A DNA stretch of 64,000 nt. It comes from Candidatus Thalassolituus haligoni. Lineage in GTDB: Bacteria; Pseudomonadota; Gammaproteobacteria; Pseudomonadales; Oceanobacteraceae. Position 1 is the stretch's first letter, and every line of letters starts with the position of its first letter. The position numbers and the translations under genes were made by a program. Location: assembly GCF_041222825.1 (NCBI RefSeq), contig NZ_CP139482.1, positions 1,705,001 to 1,769,000 on the forward strand, read 5' to 3'. The notes beneath the pieces are model-generated. The model worked only from the letters and a program-made list of their open reading frames with translations. It was not told where the DNA came from and searched no databases. Shown one piece after another: positions 39,480 through 48,056 of this stretch.

Positions 39480-39899
39480 ATGGCAGCAATCAGTTTCAAC
39501 AACGCACTGGGTCTTCACGACGAAGCGCTGCAGCTGCGCGCTAAACGGGCAGAAGTCTTGGCCAATAACCTCGCCAATGCCGATACGCCGGGATTCAAGT
39601 CCCGCGATTTTAATTTTCAGTCGGCGCTGGAACAGGCGGTAGCCAGTAACAAGGTGGATACCCGCCATTCAACCGGGCTGGTTTTGGAACAGACGTCGGC
39701 CGGTCATATTGCCGGACGCAGACGAATGGATGAATCCCTGTTGTATCGTAATCCGAGCCAGCCATCGATTGACGGCAATACCGTCGATTCGCAAATCGAA
39801 CAGGCGTTATATGCTCGCAACAGTCTTGATTACGACGCCAGCTTCGAGTTTCTCAACAGCAAATTCAAGGGCCTGAAAGGGGCCATTCGGGGAGATTGA
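39480..39899 (+). CDS. flgB: flagellar proximal rod protein FlgB
   Basis: The 139-residue rod protein has the conserved flagellar N-terminal helix (LHDEALQLRAKRAEVLANNLANADTPGFKSRD) and a C-terminal helix ending NSKFKGLKGAIRG. It forms the cell-proximal rod with FlgC, FlgF and FliE and is exported by the flagellar type III system. First gene of flgBCDE behind the sigma-54 promoter at 39424. Confidence 0.97.
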   Translation: MAAISFNNALGLHDEALQLRAKRAEVLANNLANADTPGFKSRDFNFQSALEQAVASNKVDTRHSTGLVLEQTSAGHIAGRRRMDESLLYRNPSQPSIDGNTVDSQIEQALYARNSLDYDASFEFLNSKFKGLKGAIRGD

Positions 39900-39901
39900 T
39901 C

Positions 39902-40348
39902 ATGTCATTAACCAACGTCTTTGATATCGCCGGTTCTGGCATGAACGCCCAGTCCATCCGGATGAACACCACCGCATCGAACCTGGCCAACGCCGACAGT
40001 GCATCCAGTTCGGTCGACGAAACCTATCGTGCACGCAAACCCTGGTTTGCGGTGATGCAACAGCAAGCCCTGCAGCTGAACAAAGACAGTCAGTTCAGTG
40101 AGCTGGAAGGCGATGTCGGGGCCGGGGTGCAGGTGCTGGGTATTGTTGAAAAGGACTCGCCGCTGCAGGCCCGTTTCCAGCCGGATCATCCGATGGCCAA
40201 TGAAGATGGCTATGTTTTTTACCCGAACGTCAATGTGGTGGAAGAGATGACCGACATGATGTCTTCCTCGCGCAGCTATCAGATGAATGTTGAGGTAATG
40301 AAAACCGCCAAACAAATGTTGCAGCGCACGCTGACACTGGGTCAATAA
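39902..40348 (+). CDS. flgC: flagellar proximal rod protein FlgC
   Basis: The 148-residue rod protein has N-terminal FDIAGSGMNAQSIRMNTTASNLANA and C-terminal NVNVVEEMTDMMSSSRSYQMNVEVMKTAKQML, diagnostic for FlgC. ATG 39902 follows GGGGAGA and lies 2 nt after the flgB stop; the open frame begins at an earlier TTG. Confidence 0.97.
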   Translation: MSLTNVFDIAGSGMNAQSIRMNTTASNLANADSASSSVDETYRARKPWFAVMQQQALQLNKDSQFSELEGDVGAGVQVLGIVEKDSPLQARFQPDHPMANEDGYVFYPNVNVVEEMTDMMSSSRSYQMNVEVMKTAKQMLQRTLTLGQ

Positions 40349-40359
40349 GGGGAAGGTTT

Positions 40360-41160
40360 ATGGCAATCGGTGATGTAAGTTCAGCCGCCTCGATCCTCGA
40401 TCAGTACCGCTCGGAAAGCAGCAGCTCGGTACAGAATCAGAGTAAACAAAATGAGCTGGGTCAGGATGCCTTTCTGGAACTGATGGTGGCGCAGCTGAAC
40501 AACCAGAACCCGCTTGATCCAATGGACAACCAGGCCTTTGTCGCCCAGCTGGCGCAGTTTTCGGCAGTAGAAGGCATCGACAAACTGAACACCACCAGCG
40601 AAAGCATGATGTCGGAGTTCTCCTCCTATTCTGCCTTGCAGGCGTCCAGTCTGGTGGGTCAGTCGGTGATCGTGGATGGCAACCAGAATGGCCTGCTGCT
40701 GAGTGGCGGGGTGGTGAGCGGTTATACCGAGATTCCCGACAGTGCCAGCAACCTGACGTTGTCGATTCGCGACAGCAGTGGCCAGTTGCTGGAGCAATAC
40801 CCGTTGGGTAACCACAGTGATGGCCCGGTATCGGTACGTTGGGATGGTCTCAACCTGATGATGGATGGCGAGATCGTACCGCTGACAACCGCTGATCTGA
40901 ATCGGCAGGAATATTATCTGGATGACAATGGCGAGCAGGTACTCGACAGCGAGGGCAATGCGGTGCTGAAACCGTACGACCCTGGCGAGTACCAGTTCAC
41001 CCTGACCGGCACGCTTGCCGGTACAACGGAAGATATCAGTATGCAGATGAGTTCGCGGGTCGACAGCGTGACGTTGAACTCCAGTGGCCAGGTCACGTTG
41101 AATCTGACCGGTGGCCAAAAGGCCGGGCTGGCTGATGTCTCCCAGATTCTGGATGAATAA
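40360..41160 (+). CDS. flgD: flagellar hook capping/scaffold protein FlgD
   Basis: The 266-residue protein begins with the FlgD export and cap region (LGQDAFLELMVAQLNNQNPLDPMDNQAFVAQLAQFS) and has the FlgD Ig-like/tudor domains (ASSLVGQSVIVDG, LSIRDSSGQLLEQYPLG, VRWDG). It caps the growing hook so that FlgE can polymerise. The small insertion RQEYYLDDNGEQVLDS is a lineage-specific loop. Confidence 0.96.
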   Translation: MAIGDVSSAASILDQYRSESSSSVQNQSKQNELGQDAFLELMVAQLNNQNPLDPMDNQAFVAQLAQFSAVEGIDKLNTTSESMMSEFSSYSALQASSLVGQSVIVDGNQNGLLLSGGVVSGYTEIPDSASNLTLSIRDSSGQLLEQYPLGNHSDGPVSVRWDGLNLMMDGEIVPLTTADLNRQEYYLDDNGEQVLDSEGNAVLKPYDPGEYQFTLTGTLAGTTEDISMQMSSRVDSVTLNSSGQVTLNLTGGQKAGLADVSQILDE

Positions 41161-41180
41161 TGAGTCCTGGCTATCCGACG

Positions 41181-41197
41181 TTGCCCGAGGCGGGCAA
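41181..41197 (+). other. hairpin between flgD and flgE
   Basis: TTGCCCG-AGG-CGGGCAA is a perfect 7-bp stem with a 3-nt loop and no T-run, in the 85-bp flgD-flgE gap. It may stabilise or process the mRNA to give high FlgE levels. Confidence 0.55.
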
Positions 41198-41245
41198 GAC
41201 AACCACCGAATGGTGTACGACAGGCAGTGAGAAGAGGAATGTTTA

Positions 41246-44200
41246 ATGGCTTTTAATATTGGTTTGAGCGGTATCAGCGCAGCTTCCACCGACCTGTCGG
41301 TAGCGGGTAATAATATTGCCAATGCCAGCACCACCGGCTTTAAGGAATCGCGTACCGAATTTGGTGATCTTTACACCACCTCATTACTGGGTAGCGGCAG
41401 TGCGCCGGTCGGCAGCGGTGTGCAGGTGGCTAACGTGCGTCAGGAATTCAGTCAGGGCAGTATTAGCGCGACCGATAACGCGCTTGATCTGGCGATCGAT
41501 GGCAATGTTTTTTTTGTCTTGGCTGATAATGGTTCGCAGTCGTTTACCCGAGCGGGGATTTTCTCGCTCGACAAGGACGGCTATGTGGTATCGAACAACG
41601 GTTCACGGCTGCAAGGCTTTATGGCCAGTGCCGCCGGTGATCTTAATGGCGTTATTGAAGACCTCAGTATCGATGCCTCCAACCAGGCACCACGGCTGAC
41701 CAGCCTGGTGGAGGCGCAACTGAACCTCGATGCTGGTGAGGGCATTCTGCAACAGCAGGGCACGACGATTTCGACCACCGGTCTGGCCATCGGCATGGTG
41801 GACTCGGGTATTCTGGAATCCACCGCTTCAACACTGGTTGCGGCAGGGCAGCCGACCACGGCAGGCACGCCGTCGCAGTTGGCTTTTGCAACCGATCTGA
41901 CGACGGTTGCAACCACGGGTTACACCAGTATCACAATGGATATTGATGCCGGTGATGGCGCTGGTGCCCAAACGGTGACCCTGACCGGGGTTGCCGCTGG
42001 CTCGACGGTGAACGATATTCTGGCGGATGTTCAGACTGCACTGGATAGCGCATTTGGTTCGCAGCAATTTACTGCTACCCAGGGCAGTACTGGCGAACTG
42101 GTCATTCAACGCTCGGGCTATGCCGCGACCGATGGCAGTGCCTTTGTGGTTGCCAATACCACCGACTGGGATACTGCGTTTGGTGCCAGTAGCCCGGTCA
42201 GCGCCGGTACGGCAGGCTCCTTGCTGTTTGTCGGCAGTACCCCGTTGAACGTCGATTTCACCAGTATTGCGGGTACTTCCACTACCACTCGGACAACGGC
42301 CAAACCACCGCTGACCATGGTCGGCAGCTCGGGGGGAGAATTTGCTACGCTGACGGCAGGCAGTATTTATGGTGCCCAGGATTTCAGCACCGCCTCGGGT
42401 AATGTCATGGCCTTTACGTTGGCCAGTGGCAACGGCTCGACTTATCCGATGGTATTGTCGGAAGCCAGCTGGGTCAGCGCGGCACCAGGCGATTTTGCCA
42501 ATGTCACCACGGCGGAAGTGGTGACGGAAATCAACGCCCAGATAGCGACCTATACCACGACACCAGAAGTAGCGGTGGTGAATAGCAGTGGTCGTCTCGA
42601 ATTTCAGGTTCAGACCCCGGCAGCGCGGGGCGATTATGTGCAAATTGCCAACAACGCCACGACGTCTTCAGGTTTGAGTCTTGATGATCTCGGCTTTGCC
42701 AGCGCCAACCGCTACGACGCCGGGGTCGCACCGGTACTCGCCAATAACGAATTCCAGCTCGAAGTCACCAGCACATCGGCTCAGGGTGCCGGGCCATTTA
42801 CCATCACCATTCCACCGGGTTCGTACAGCAGCATGGGTGATCTGGCGAGCGAGATTCAGCAGCAGATCGATGTGTTTATCGGCGCTGGTGGGCTGGCCGA
42901 CAAGGTCAGCGTCGATGCCGTCGGTGGCCAGCTGGTATTTACCAACCTCAATACCGGTGCGGGTGAAGGGATTGGTATTAGCGCCTCTGCCACCGAGCCA
43001 CAGGCGCTGACAGCACTGGGCTTTGACAGCCTGTTTGCCGTTAACGGCAGCGATGCCGTGGATCGCACCAACAGCTTCCGTATTAACCTGAGCGTGCCCG
43101 CCCCGGATCCTGAAAGCCGCAGTGGTTCGGTACTGATTTCGCTGGATCAGGAATTTTCATCGGTACAGGAAATGGCCTCCGCGATTAATGCCCAGCTCAA
43201 CAGCCAGGATGCCGATGCCTATATTGGCGTACGCGCTGTTGCAGCAGAAATTATCCCCAACACCACGCCTCCACAATATCAACTGGAATTCCGCGCTACC
43301 GAAGCCGGAGAAGCATCACAGATATCGGTCACCAACGTCACCGCCAGCGGTGCAGATATTACCGATGACGAGCTGTTCGCGGCGCTGCAAATCAATCCGA
43401 CAGACAGTAACTTGCTGACCCTCGGGATTGAAGGTGTGAACAATGGTTACCCGGAAACCAGCGTTACGCTGGTGGATCCTGACGGCAATGAATACGACGT
43501 TTTGTTGCCAGAAAACAGCGAAGCCAACGAAATTGTTGCCTTGCTGAATCAGCAACCTGGCGTCACCGCGTCGTCCAATACGGTGGCGACGCTGACGGCA
43601 GCAGGCTACAACAGCCCTGGCGGTGATATGACGCTGAACCTGAACGGCCAGCTATTGACCGCCACCAGCCTGGCCGATCTGGCCGATGAAATTAATTCCT
43701 ACAGCACCACCACCTTGCCAGGCTTCAGTGCTGAACTGAACGCCAGCGGTGATCTGGAAATCAGTAACGCCATCGGCCGTGACATCACCGTTGAAATGAG
43801 CAGTGGGGTCGCCAGCGATTCGTTGATTGTATCGGGTGCCACCACCACCAGCACGGCGGTATTGGGTGGCAGCGCCAGTGGCGCGACCGCCGCTTCCATT
43901 GGCGGTAGCGTCGATATCGTAATGAATGAAGGCTACACCCTGACCAATCCGGATCCGGCCTTGTCGGGTATTTTCAGCTCACTGAATGAGAGTGAATTTT
44001 CACCGTACGTATTAAACGTATTTGATCCGGCCGACCCGGAAACCTACAGCCATGCCACCTCGCAGACGATTTACGACAGCCAGGGTAATTCCCATGTCAT
44101 GACTCAGTACTTTGTGCGTGAGCCTTCTGCCAGTGCCACCGCGACCGATGCCGAATGGGCCATGTACGTTCAGGTGGATGGTCAGGATGTCGGGGATCCC

Positions 44201-44851
44201 GACCCGACGCTGGACTTCCCGGACAATCTGGAAGCTACTCGGGCGCGTTACACCATTTACTTTAACCAGGATGGCACCATCGATAGCGATGCCACCGGCT
44301 CCTTGTTTGTAACCAACTGGGATCCACTGGATGACACCGATAGCCGTAATGGTGCACTCGGTTCTCTGAATGTACTGGAAGGGGGGTTGCCGTTAACGGA
44401 ACCTGCCACCAGCTCCAACTTCGAGATCGATCTGGGCGGCAGCACCCAATATGGCAGCTCGTTTTCGGTCAACCAGGTCAGTCAGGATGGCTACACCACT
44501 GGCCGTTTGACCGGTCTGGAAATTGACAACGACGGGATTATCTTTGCCCAGTTCAGCAATGGCCAGTCCCAGACACTGGGCCAGGTGGCGTTGGCCAACT
44601 TCACCAACCCGGAAGGGCTGACACCGGTTGGCAGCACTGGCTGGACGGAATCTTACGCATCGGGTGTCCCTACCATTGGTGAACCAAGAACCGCCTCGCT
44701 CGGGCAGATCCAATCGGCAGCACTGGAAGAGTCCAATGTTGACCTGTCGGAGCAATTGGTGCGGCTGATTGTGGCCCAGCGTAACTTCCAGGCCAGCGCC
44801 AAAACCATTGAAACATCCGATCAGGTAACCCAGTCGATCCTGAATATCTGA
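41246..44851 (+). CDS. flgE: flagellar hook protein FlgE, unusually long
   Basis: 1201 residues against about 400-470 in most bacteria. The conserved ends are intact: N-terminal AFNIGLSGISAASTDLSVAGNNIANASTTGFKESR, the FlgE D1 block QGSISATDNALDLAIDGNVFF with SFTRAGIFSLDKDGYVV, and C-terminal ALEESNVDLSEQLVRLIVAQRNFQASAKTIETSDQVT. About 700 extra residues (roughly 170-880) form surface D2/D3-type beta domains with recurring DIxxxINxQ and TVTLT-like pieces, which would project outward from the hook. Last gene of the operon; the accessory block begins 29 bp after its stop. No obvious terminator is left in that gap. Confidence 0.93.
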   Translation: MAFNIGLSGISAASTDLSVAGNNIANASTTGFKESRTEFGDLYTTSLLGSGSAPVGSGVQVANVRQEFSQGSISATDNALDLAIDGNVFFVLADNGSQSFTRAGIFSLDKDGYVVSNNGSRLQGFMASAAGDLNGVIEDLSIDASNQAPRLTSLVEAQLNLDAGEGILQQQGTTISTTGLAIGMVDSGILESTASTLVAAGQPTTAGTPSQLAFATDLTTVATTGYTSITMDIDAGDGAGAQTVTLTGVAAGSTVNDILADVQTALDSAFGSQQFTATQGSTGELVIQRSGYAATDGSAFVVANTTDWDTAFGASSPVSAGTAGSLLFVGSTPLNVDFTSIAGTSTTTRTTAKPPLTMVGSSGGEFATLTAGSIYGAQDFSTASGNVMAFTLASGNGSTYPMVLSEASWVSAAPGDFANVTTAEVVTEINAQIATYTTTPEVAVVNSSGRLEFQVQTPAARGDYVQIANNATTSSGLSLDDLGFASANRYDAGVAPVLANNEFQLEVTSTSAQGAGPFTITIPPGSYSSMGDLASEIQQQIDVFIGAGGLADKVSVDAVGGQLVFTNLNTGAGEGIGISASATEPQALTALGFDSLFAVNGSDAVDRTNSFRINLSVPAPDPESRSGSVLISLDQEFSSVQEMASAINAQLNSQDADAYIGVRAVAAEIIPNTTPPQYQLEFRATEAGEASQISVTNVTASGADITDDELFAALQINPTDSNLLTLGIEGVNNGYPETSVTLVDPDGNEYDVLLPENSEANEIVALLNQQPGVTASSNTVATLTAAGYNSPGGDMTLNLNGQLLTATSLADLADEINSYSTTTLPGFSAELNASGDLEISNAIGRDITVEMSSGVASDSLIVSGATTTSTAVLGGSASGATAASIGGSVDIVMNEGYTLTNPDPALSGIFSSLNESEFSPYVLNVFDPADPETYSHATSQTIYDSQGNSHVMTQYFVREPSASATATDAEWAMYVQVDGQDVGDPDPTLDFPDNLEATRARYTIYFNQDGTIDSDATGSLFVTNWDPLDDTDSRNGALGSLNVLEGGLPLTEPATSSNFEIDLGGSTQYGSSFSVNQVSQDGYTTGRLTGLEIDNDGIIFAQFSNGQSQTLGQVALANFTNPEGLTPVGSTGWTESYASGVPTIGEPRTASLGQIQSAALEESNVDLSEQLVRLIVAQRNFQASAKTIETSDQVTQSILNI

Positions 44852-44880
44852 TCCGCCAGTGTGACAAGACATTAAGGTAG

Positions 44881-45145
44881 AGGGGACATATATAATCCTG
44901 CACGACTCTGCGCGAGTGTTGCCGGTGATCAGGGCAAGGCGGCGAATGCCGCGAAATGACGCGTCCTTTTCACATTCGCCAACACCGCTCTGAACGGCGG
45001 CAACCCGCGCCTTGCTGGGGCTGCCGGATGATCTCGACTCTGTGTCGCCGACGTTTGACTTGACCCGTCAGGCCTGCAAGTTGGCTTCGTGATTCGACAC
45101 CATCCGCTAGCCCAGAGTGAGCACCGGATTAAATAGATGTCCCCT
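44881..45145. repeat. MITE-like inverted-repeat element, copy 2 (intact)
   Basis: A 265-bp element with ends AGGGGACAT and ATGTCCCCT. It matches copy 1 (403-2056 without the IS) in inverted orientation, differing at few positions. It lies between flgE and the IS5 remnant; its last base is shared with the CTAA target-like sequence of that IS, which suggests the IS inserted at the MITE edge. Confidence 0.8.
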
Positions 45146-45147
45146 AA

Positions 45148-45976
45148 CAGGCTGTTGATTTTATTCCTGATGTCTACTGGCTTCGGTAAAATGCTCTTTT
45201 TCAATGGATTCCCGGACTCCCATGCGTGGTGCTGACATTACTCAGGAGCCTCTGTTCACCACCATCAAACTGGATGAACGGGTTCCACACGATCACCCTT
45301 TACGATCCATCAAAATCCTGTTCGATCAGGCGCTCACCCACATCGATTGGAAGCTCAGCCTGATCTATTCCGAGCGTGGGCGGGAATCCATTCCTCCGGA
45401 GCGTTTATTGAGAGCCTTGCTGCTGCAAATCCTCTTCAGTATTCGCAGCGAACGGCAACTGGTCGAGCAGATTCAGTACAACATGCTCTATCGCTGGTTT
45501 GTCGGCCTGAGCATTGATGATCCGGTCCGGGATCACTCAACTTTCAGCGTCAATCGGGATCGCTTGATCCACCATAACGTCAGCACCGAATTATTTGCCG
45601 AAGTGGTTGCCTCGGCCCAAAAACAACAGCTCCTGTCGAACGATCATTTCAGTGTCGATGGCACTTTGATGCAGGCCTGGGCTTCCCAAAAGAGTTTTCG
45701 GCCGAAGAACCCTTCGGCTGGGGCAAGACCATCGGCCCCTTACGACAGTTAAAAGTGAAAGGACTGGCGAAGGTCAACAGCGCTCTTGAGATGACCATGA
45801 TGGCTTACAACCTGGTGAGAATGGCAAAGTTACAGGGTCAATCCGTCTGAAGACCGGAAACAGGGTGGAGAATCCTGCTTCCAGCGGAAAGATCACTCAG
45901 AAAACAACCAGATAAGCGTGATTTCTCGGGTTAAAAAGCTTCTGTCGGCGAAGCGAATAAGAATTTCAACATCCTG
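45148..45976 (+). mobile_element. internally deleted IS5-family element, copy A
   Basis: Left end CAGGCTGTTGA (45148) follows CTAA, matching the YTAR target of IS5-type elements. The right end reads TCAACATCCTG (to 45976), two mismatches from the intact TCAACGGCCTG of copy B. The right flank is the integrase remnant and does not repeat CTAA, so the element has probably suffered a deletion or recombination after insertion. The right 125 bp are about 90 percent identical to copy B at 58773-59102, same orientation. Confidence 0.8.
45204..45850 (+). pseudogene. IS5-family transposase, internal deletion and frameshift
   Basis: The N-terminal 170 residues are intact: the DUF772-type helical domain (LRALLLQILFSIRSERQLVEQIQYNMLYRWFVGL, DDPVRDHSTF) and the first catalytic Asp region FSVDGTLMQAWASQKSF. 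The middle of the catalytic core is missing. The C-terminal piece continues in another frame (EEPFGWGKTIGPLRQLK, then GLAKVNSALEMTMMAYNLVRM) to the stop at 45850. The product would be inactive; trans mobilisation by a full-length copy elsewhere is possible. Confidence 0.85.
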
Positions 45977-46695
45977 ATGCAGATGATGCCGACAGGTCAC
46001 TCCGGTATCCGGGTGCAAACTCAACCGCTGGAAGGAAACAAGAACATCCAGGCCGGTTGACGGAAGGCATTCGGATACTTTCTCCCCAGGGCATCTGGCA
46101 ACGAGGGGCCAACACCCTGAGTATTATCAATTTTCTGAATGTCTATGGCACTGGCCATCGCTGCTTCATTTTCAGTCTGAAGCGATAAGGAGAGAATTGT
46201 CACCCGGTCCTTGTTTCCTTTGCCGCTGTGGGTCAGTGCTCGCCGAGAAAAATCGAAATCCTTGATTCTCAGCCGTAAACATTCAGAAATGCGCAAACCG
46301 GAGCCAAATAGCAGCGAAAATATCAGCCGATCCCGATTATTCATCTCGGCAAGAATGCGTCCGACCTCCTGCGATGAGATCACCACAGGCAATTTGGCAG
46401 GTTTGTTGGCATGTTGAAAGCCCAGGTCGCCCAGAGGCAATTCCAGATACGCGTTATAGAGAAACGCCAACGCATTCAAGGCCAGCTTCTGAGTATTGAC
46501 CGAGACATGACGATCATTCGCCAGAAACCCCAGAAACTGCACCACCTCAGCAGCCCCCATCTCTTTGGGATGTCTCCGCTTTTGGTAACGAATAAAGAAC
46601 CGAATCCAGTAAACATAGGTTTTCTCGGTTCGCAGGCTGTAGCCGCGGGTGCGCATAAAGCGGCGAATGTCATTGAGAAAGGGGCTGGAAGTCAT
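45977..46695 (-). pseudogene. intI: integron integrase, frameshifted and 3'-truncated
   Basis: The first 224 residues match IntI tyrosine recombinases: SAM-like core-binding domain (RTRGYSLRTEKTYVYWIRFFIRYQ, VSVNTQKLALNALAFLYN), box 1 with the catalytic Arg (LLFGSGLRISECLRLRIKDFDF), and the IntI-specific patch PDALGRKYPNAFRQPAW. A TGA appears after FLFPSSG because of a one-base slip; the next frame continues SLHPDTGVTCRHHLHQD, normal IntI sequence, to 45977 where IS copy A cuts it. Box 2 (HxxR) and the nucleophilic Tyr are missing, so the enzyme is inactive. ATG 46695 is the likely start. Confidence 0.92.
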
Positions 46696-46715
46696 TGATC
46701 ACTCCTTGATCTGAT

Positions 46716-46757
46716 GTGTATGCATATCCAGTATAATTGAAAGTTTGCCCAAATCAA
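46716..46757 (-). promoter_or_regulatory. putative intI promoter with LexA-like box
   Basis: On the minus strand TTGATT (46757-46752) and TATACT (46735-46730) are 16 bp apart. Just downstream, CTGGATATGCATACAC (46731-46716) resembles the LexA box CTGT-N8-ACAG with one mismatch in each arm. SOS control of intI through LexA is known for integrons. Confidence 0.5.
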
Positions 46758-46989
46758 TGCGCGCTTTTTCAGAAGCCTTGCGCGCTTTCCCGGACGTTGT
46801 TATCGTTAAGGCATTGATACACGGAAATTTGTTGCGCAGGTTTACAGATTAATGCGCAAGGCACAAAGGAGTTAATGCGCATGCTCGCTTTCACAGAATG
46901 GACTGATCTGGAAATGGATTTTACTTCCTATTATTCAAGTAGTTACGGTGATTTCCCAGGAACTGACTTGCCCAGAAACCGCGCATGCG

Positions 46990-47008
46990 CACTAATAAAC
47001 TGTTAAAC
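46990..47008 (+). other. attI-like site / first cassette junction
   Basis: GTTAAAC at 47002-47008 fits the GTTRRRY core and marks where the first cassette joins the integron platform; TAAAC just before it could be the partner L box. The 46758-46990 region upstream holds four copies of the palindrome TGCGCA (46833, 46853, 46876, 46986), two within a shared TTAATGCGCA. No gene is seen there. Confidence 0.6.
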
Positions 47009-47039
47009 ATAAATTAATCTGAGCAAACAGGAAGTGAAA

Positions 47040-48056
47040 ATGCCGCATGTTGAAGAATGTAGAAAAATAGCTGAGATTATAGATGGCTATAGAGATGGAG
47101 AGTTTGGAACCTACGATTCTTCGCATGTGGAAAGGTGGATAGCTCAATTTGATGAAGATGAGCAAGAAATTGTCCTATTGGAAACACTAAAAATTCTTAA
47201 AAGGAACTACATCACCGCCGATGACTTCACCCAATTTGTTAATTCTTTGATTGACAATGACCATGTCTATAGTGAAGAAAAGGATAACTATTGGAGGTCT
47301 GTATCTCTACTTGACATACAGAAAAATGGGAGCAGCCAAGATGAGCTAAACGATGTTTTAGTTAAGGCTATCAATCAGCGGTATAGCGTGGGCGAGCTTA
47401 TAGGGAAAGAATCTGATGAATTTATATATTTAGACGATTTCATTTTTTCGGGAAATAGGCTTCGCTCAGACATGCAAGACTGGATTATTGATATTGCTCC
47501 AGATGAATGTCGCGTATGTGTAATTACAATAGGTTGGTATACATATGGGCAGTGGGCTACTAAGAGAATGCTGAAAAAGATCGCTGAGGAATCAGGAAAA
47601 AATATCAAATTCGTCTTTTTATCTTATGAAGAATATCGTCTTGAGAACAGATTGTATAGAAAAGACTATTCTGAGGTTTTTTGGCCCACAGATTCAATAG
47701 CCAATCTTGATGGCTATGACAATTGGTTTAGAAATGAAAGTTTTGACCCAAAATATAGACAAAAAAATGGAGTGAAAAATAAAATATTTTCGAGCCCACG
47801 GAGAGAGGCTTATGAGCGAATTATGTTTAAATATGGGCTAAAAATTATGGGGGTTTCTTCTCAAAATAGTGGTGTTGTAAAGCCATTAGGATACTCAACA
47901 TTCCGAGGGTTCGGGTTTGGTTCTACTGTCTTTAGCTTTAGAAATTGCCCAAATAACAACCCATTAGCGTTCTGGTGGGGTGATCCCACTGCTAGCCCAT
48001 CGCATCCTTTTAGTAAATGGTATCCATTGTTGCAAAGGAAAACGTATGGATCCTGA
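47040..48056 (+). CDS. phosphoribosyltransferase-like protein (cassette 1, conflict-system type)
   Basis: The 338-residue cytoplasmic protein has a helical N-terminal region (about 1-85), then a PRTase-like fold: beta-strand plus acidic loop FIYLDDFIFSGNR with Asp132-Asp133 and Ser137-Gly138, as in the PRPP-binding signature, followed by CRVCVITIGWYTYG as the next strand. A C-terminal region contains PLGYSTFRGFGFGSTVFSFRNCPNNNPLAFWWG, typical of PRTase-like proteins annotated in bacterial conflict systems. ATG 47040 follows AGGAA. Its end overlaps the start of the NADAR gene by 11 bp, so both are made together. The exact reaction is unknown; nucleotide or NAD chemistry is inferred. First cassette after attI, so expressed from the cassette promoter. 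Confidence 0.7.
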   Translation: MPHVEECRKIAEIIDGYRDGEFGTYDSSHVERWIAQFDEDEQEIVLLETLKILKRNYITADDFTQFVNSLIDNDHVYSEEKDNYWRSVSLLDIQKNGSSQDELNDVLVKAINQRYSVGELIGKESDEFIYLDDFIFSGNRLRSDMQDWIIDIAPDECRVCVITIGWYTYGQWATKRMLKKIAEESGKNIKFVFLSYEEYRLENRLYRKDYSEVFWPTDSIANLDGYDNWFRNESFDPKYRQKNGVKNKIFSSPRREAYERIMFKYGLKIMGVSSQNSGVVKPLGYSTFRGFGFGSTVFSFRNCPNNNPLAFWWGDPTASPSHPFSKWYPLLQRKTYGS

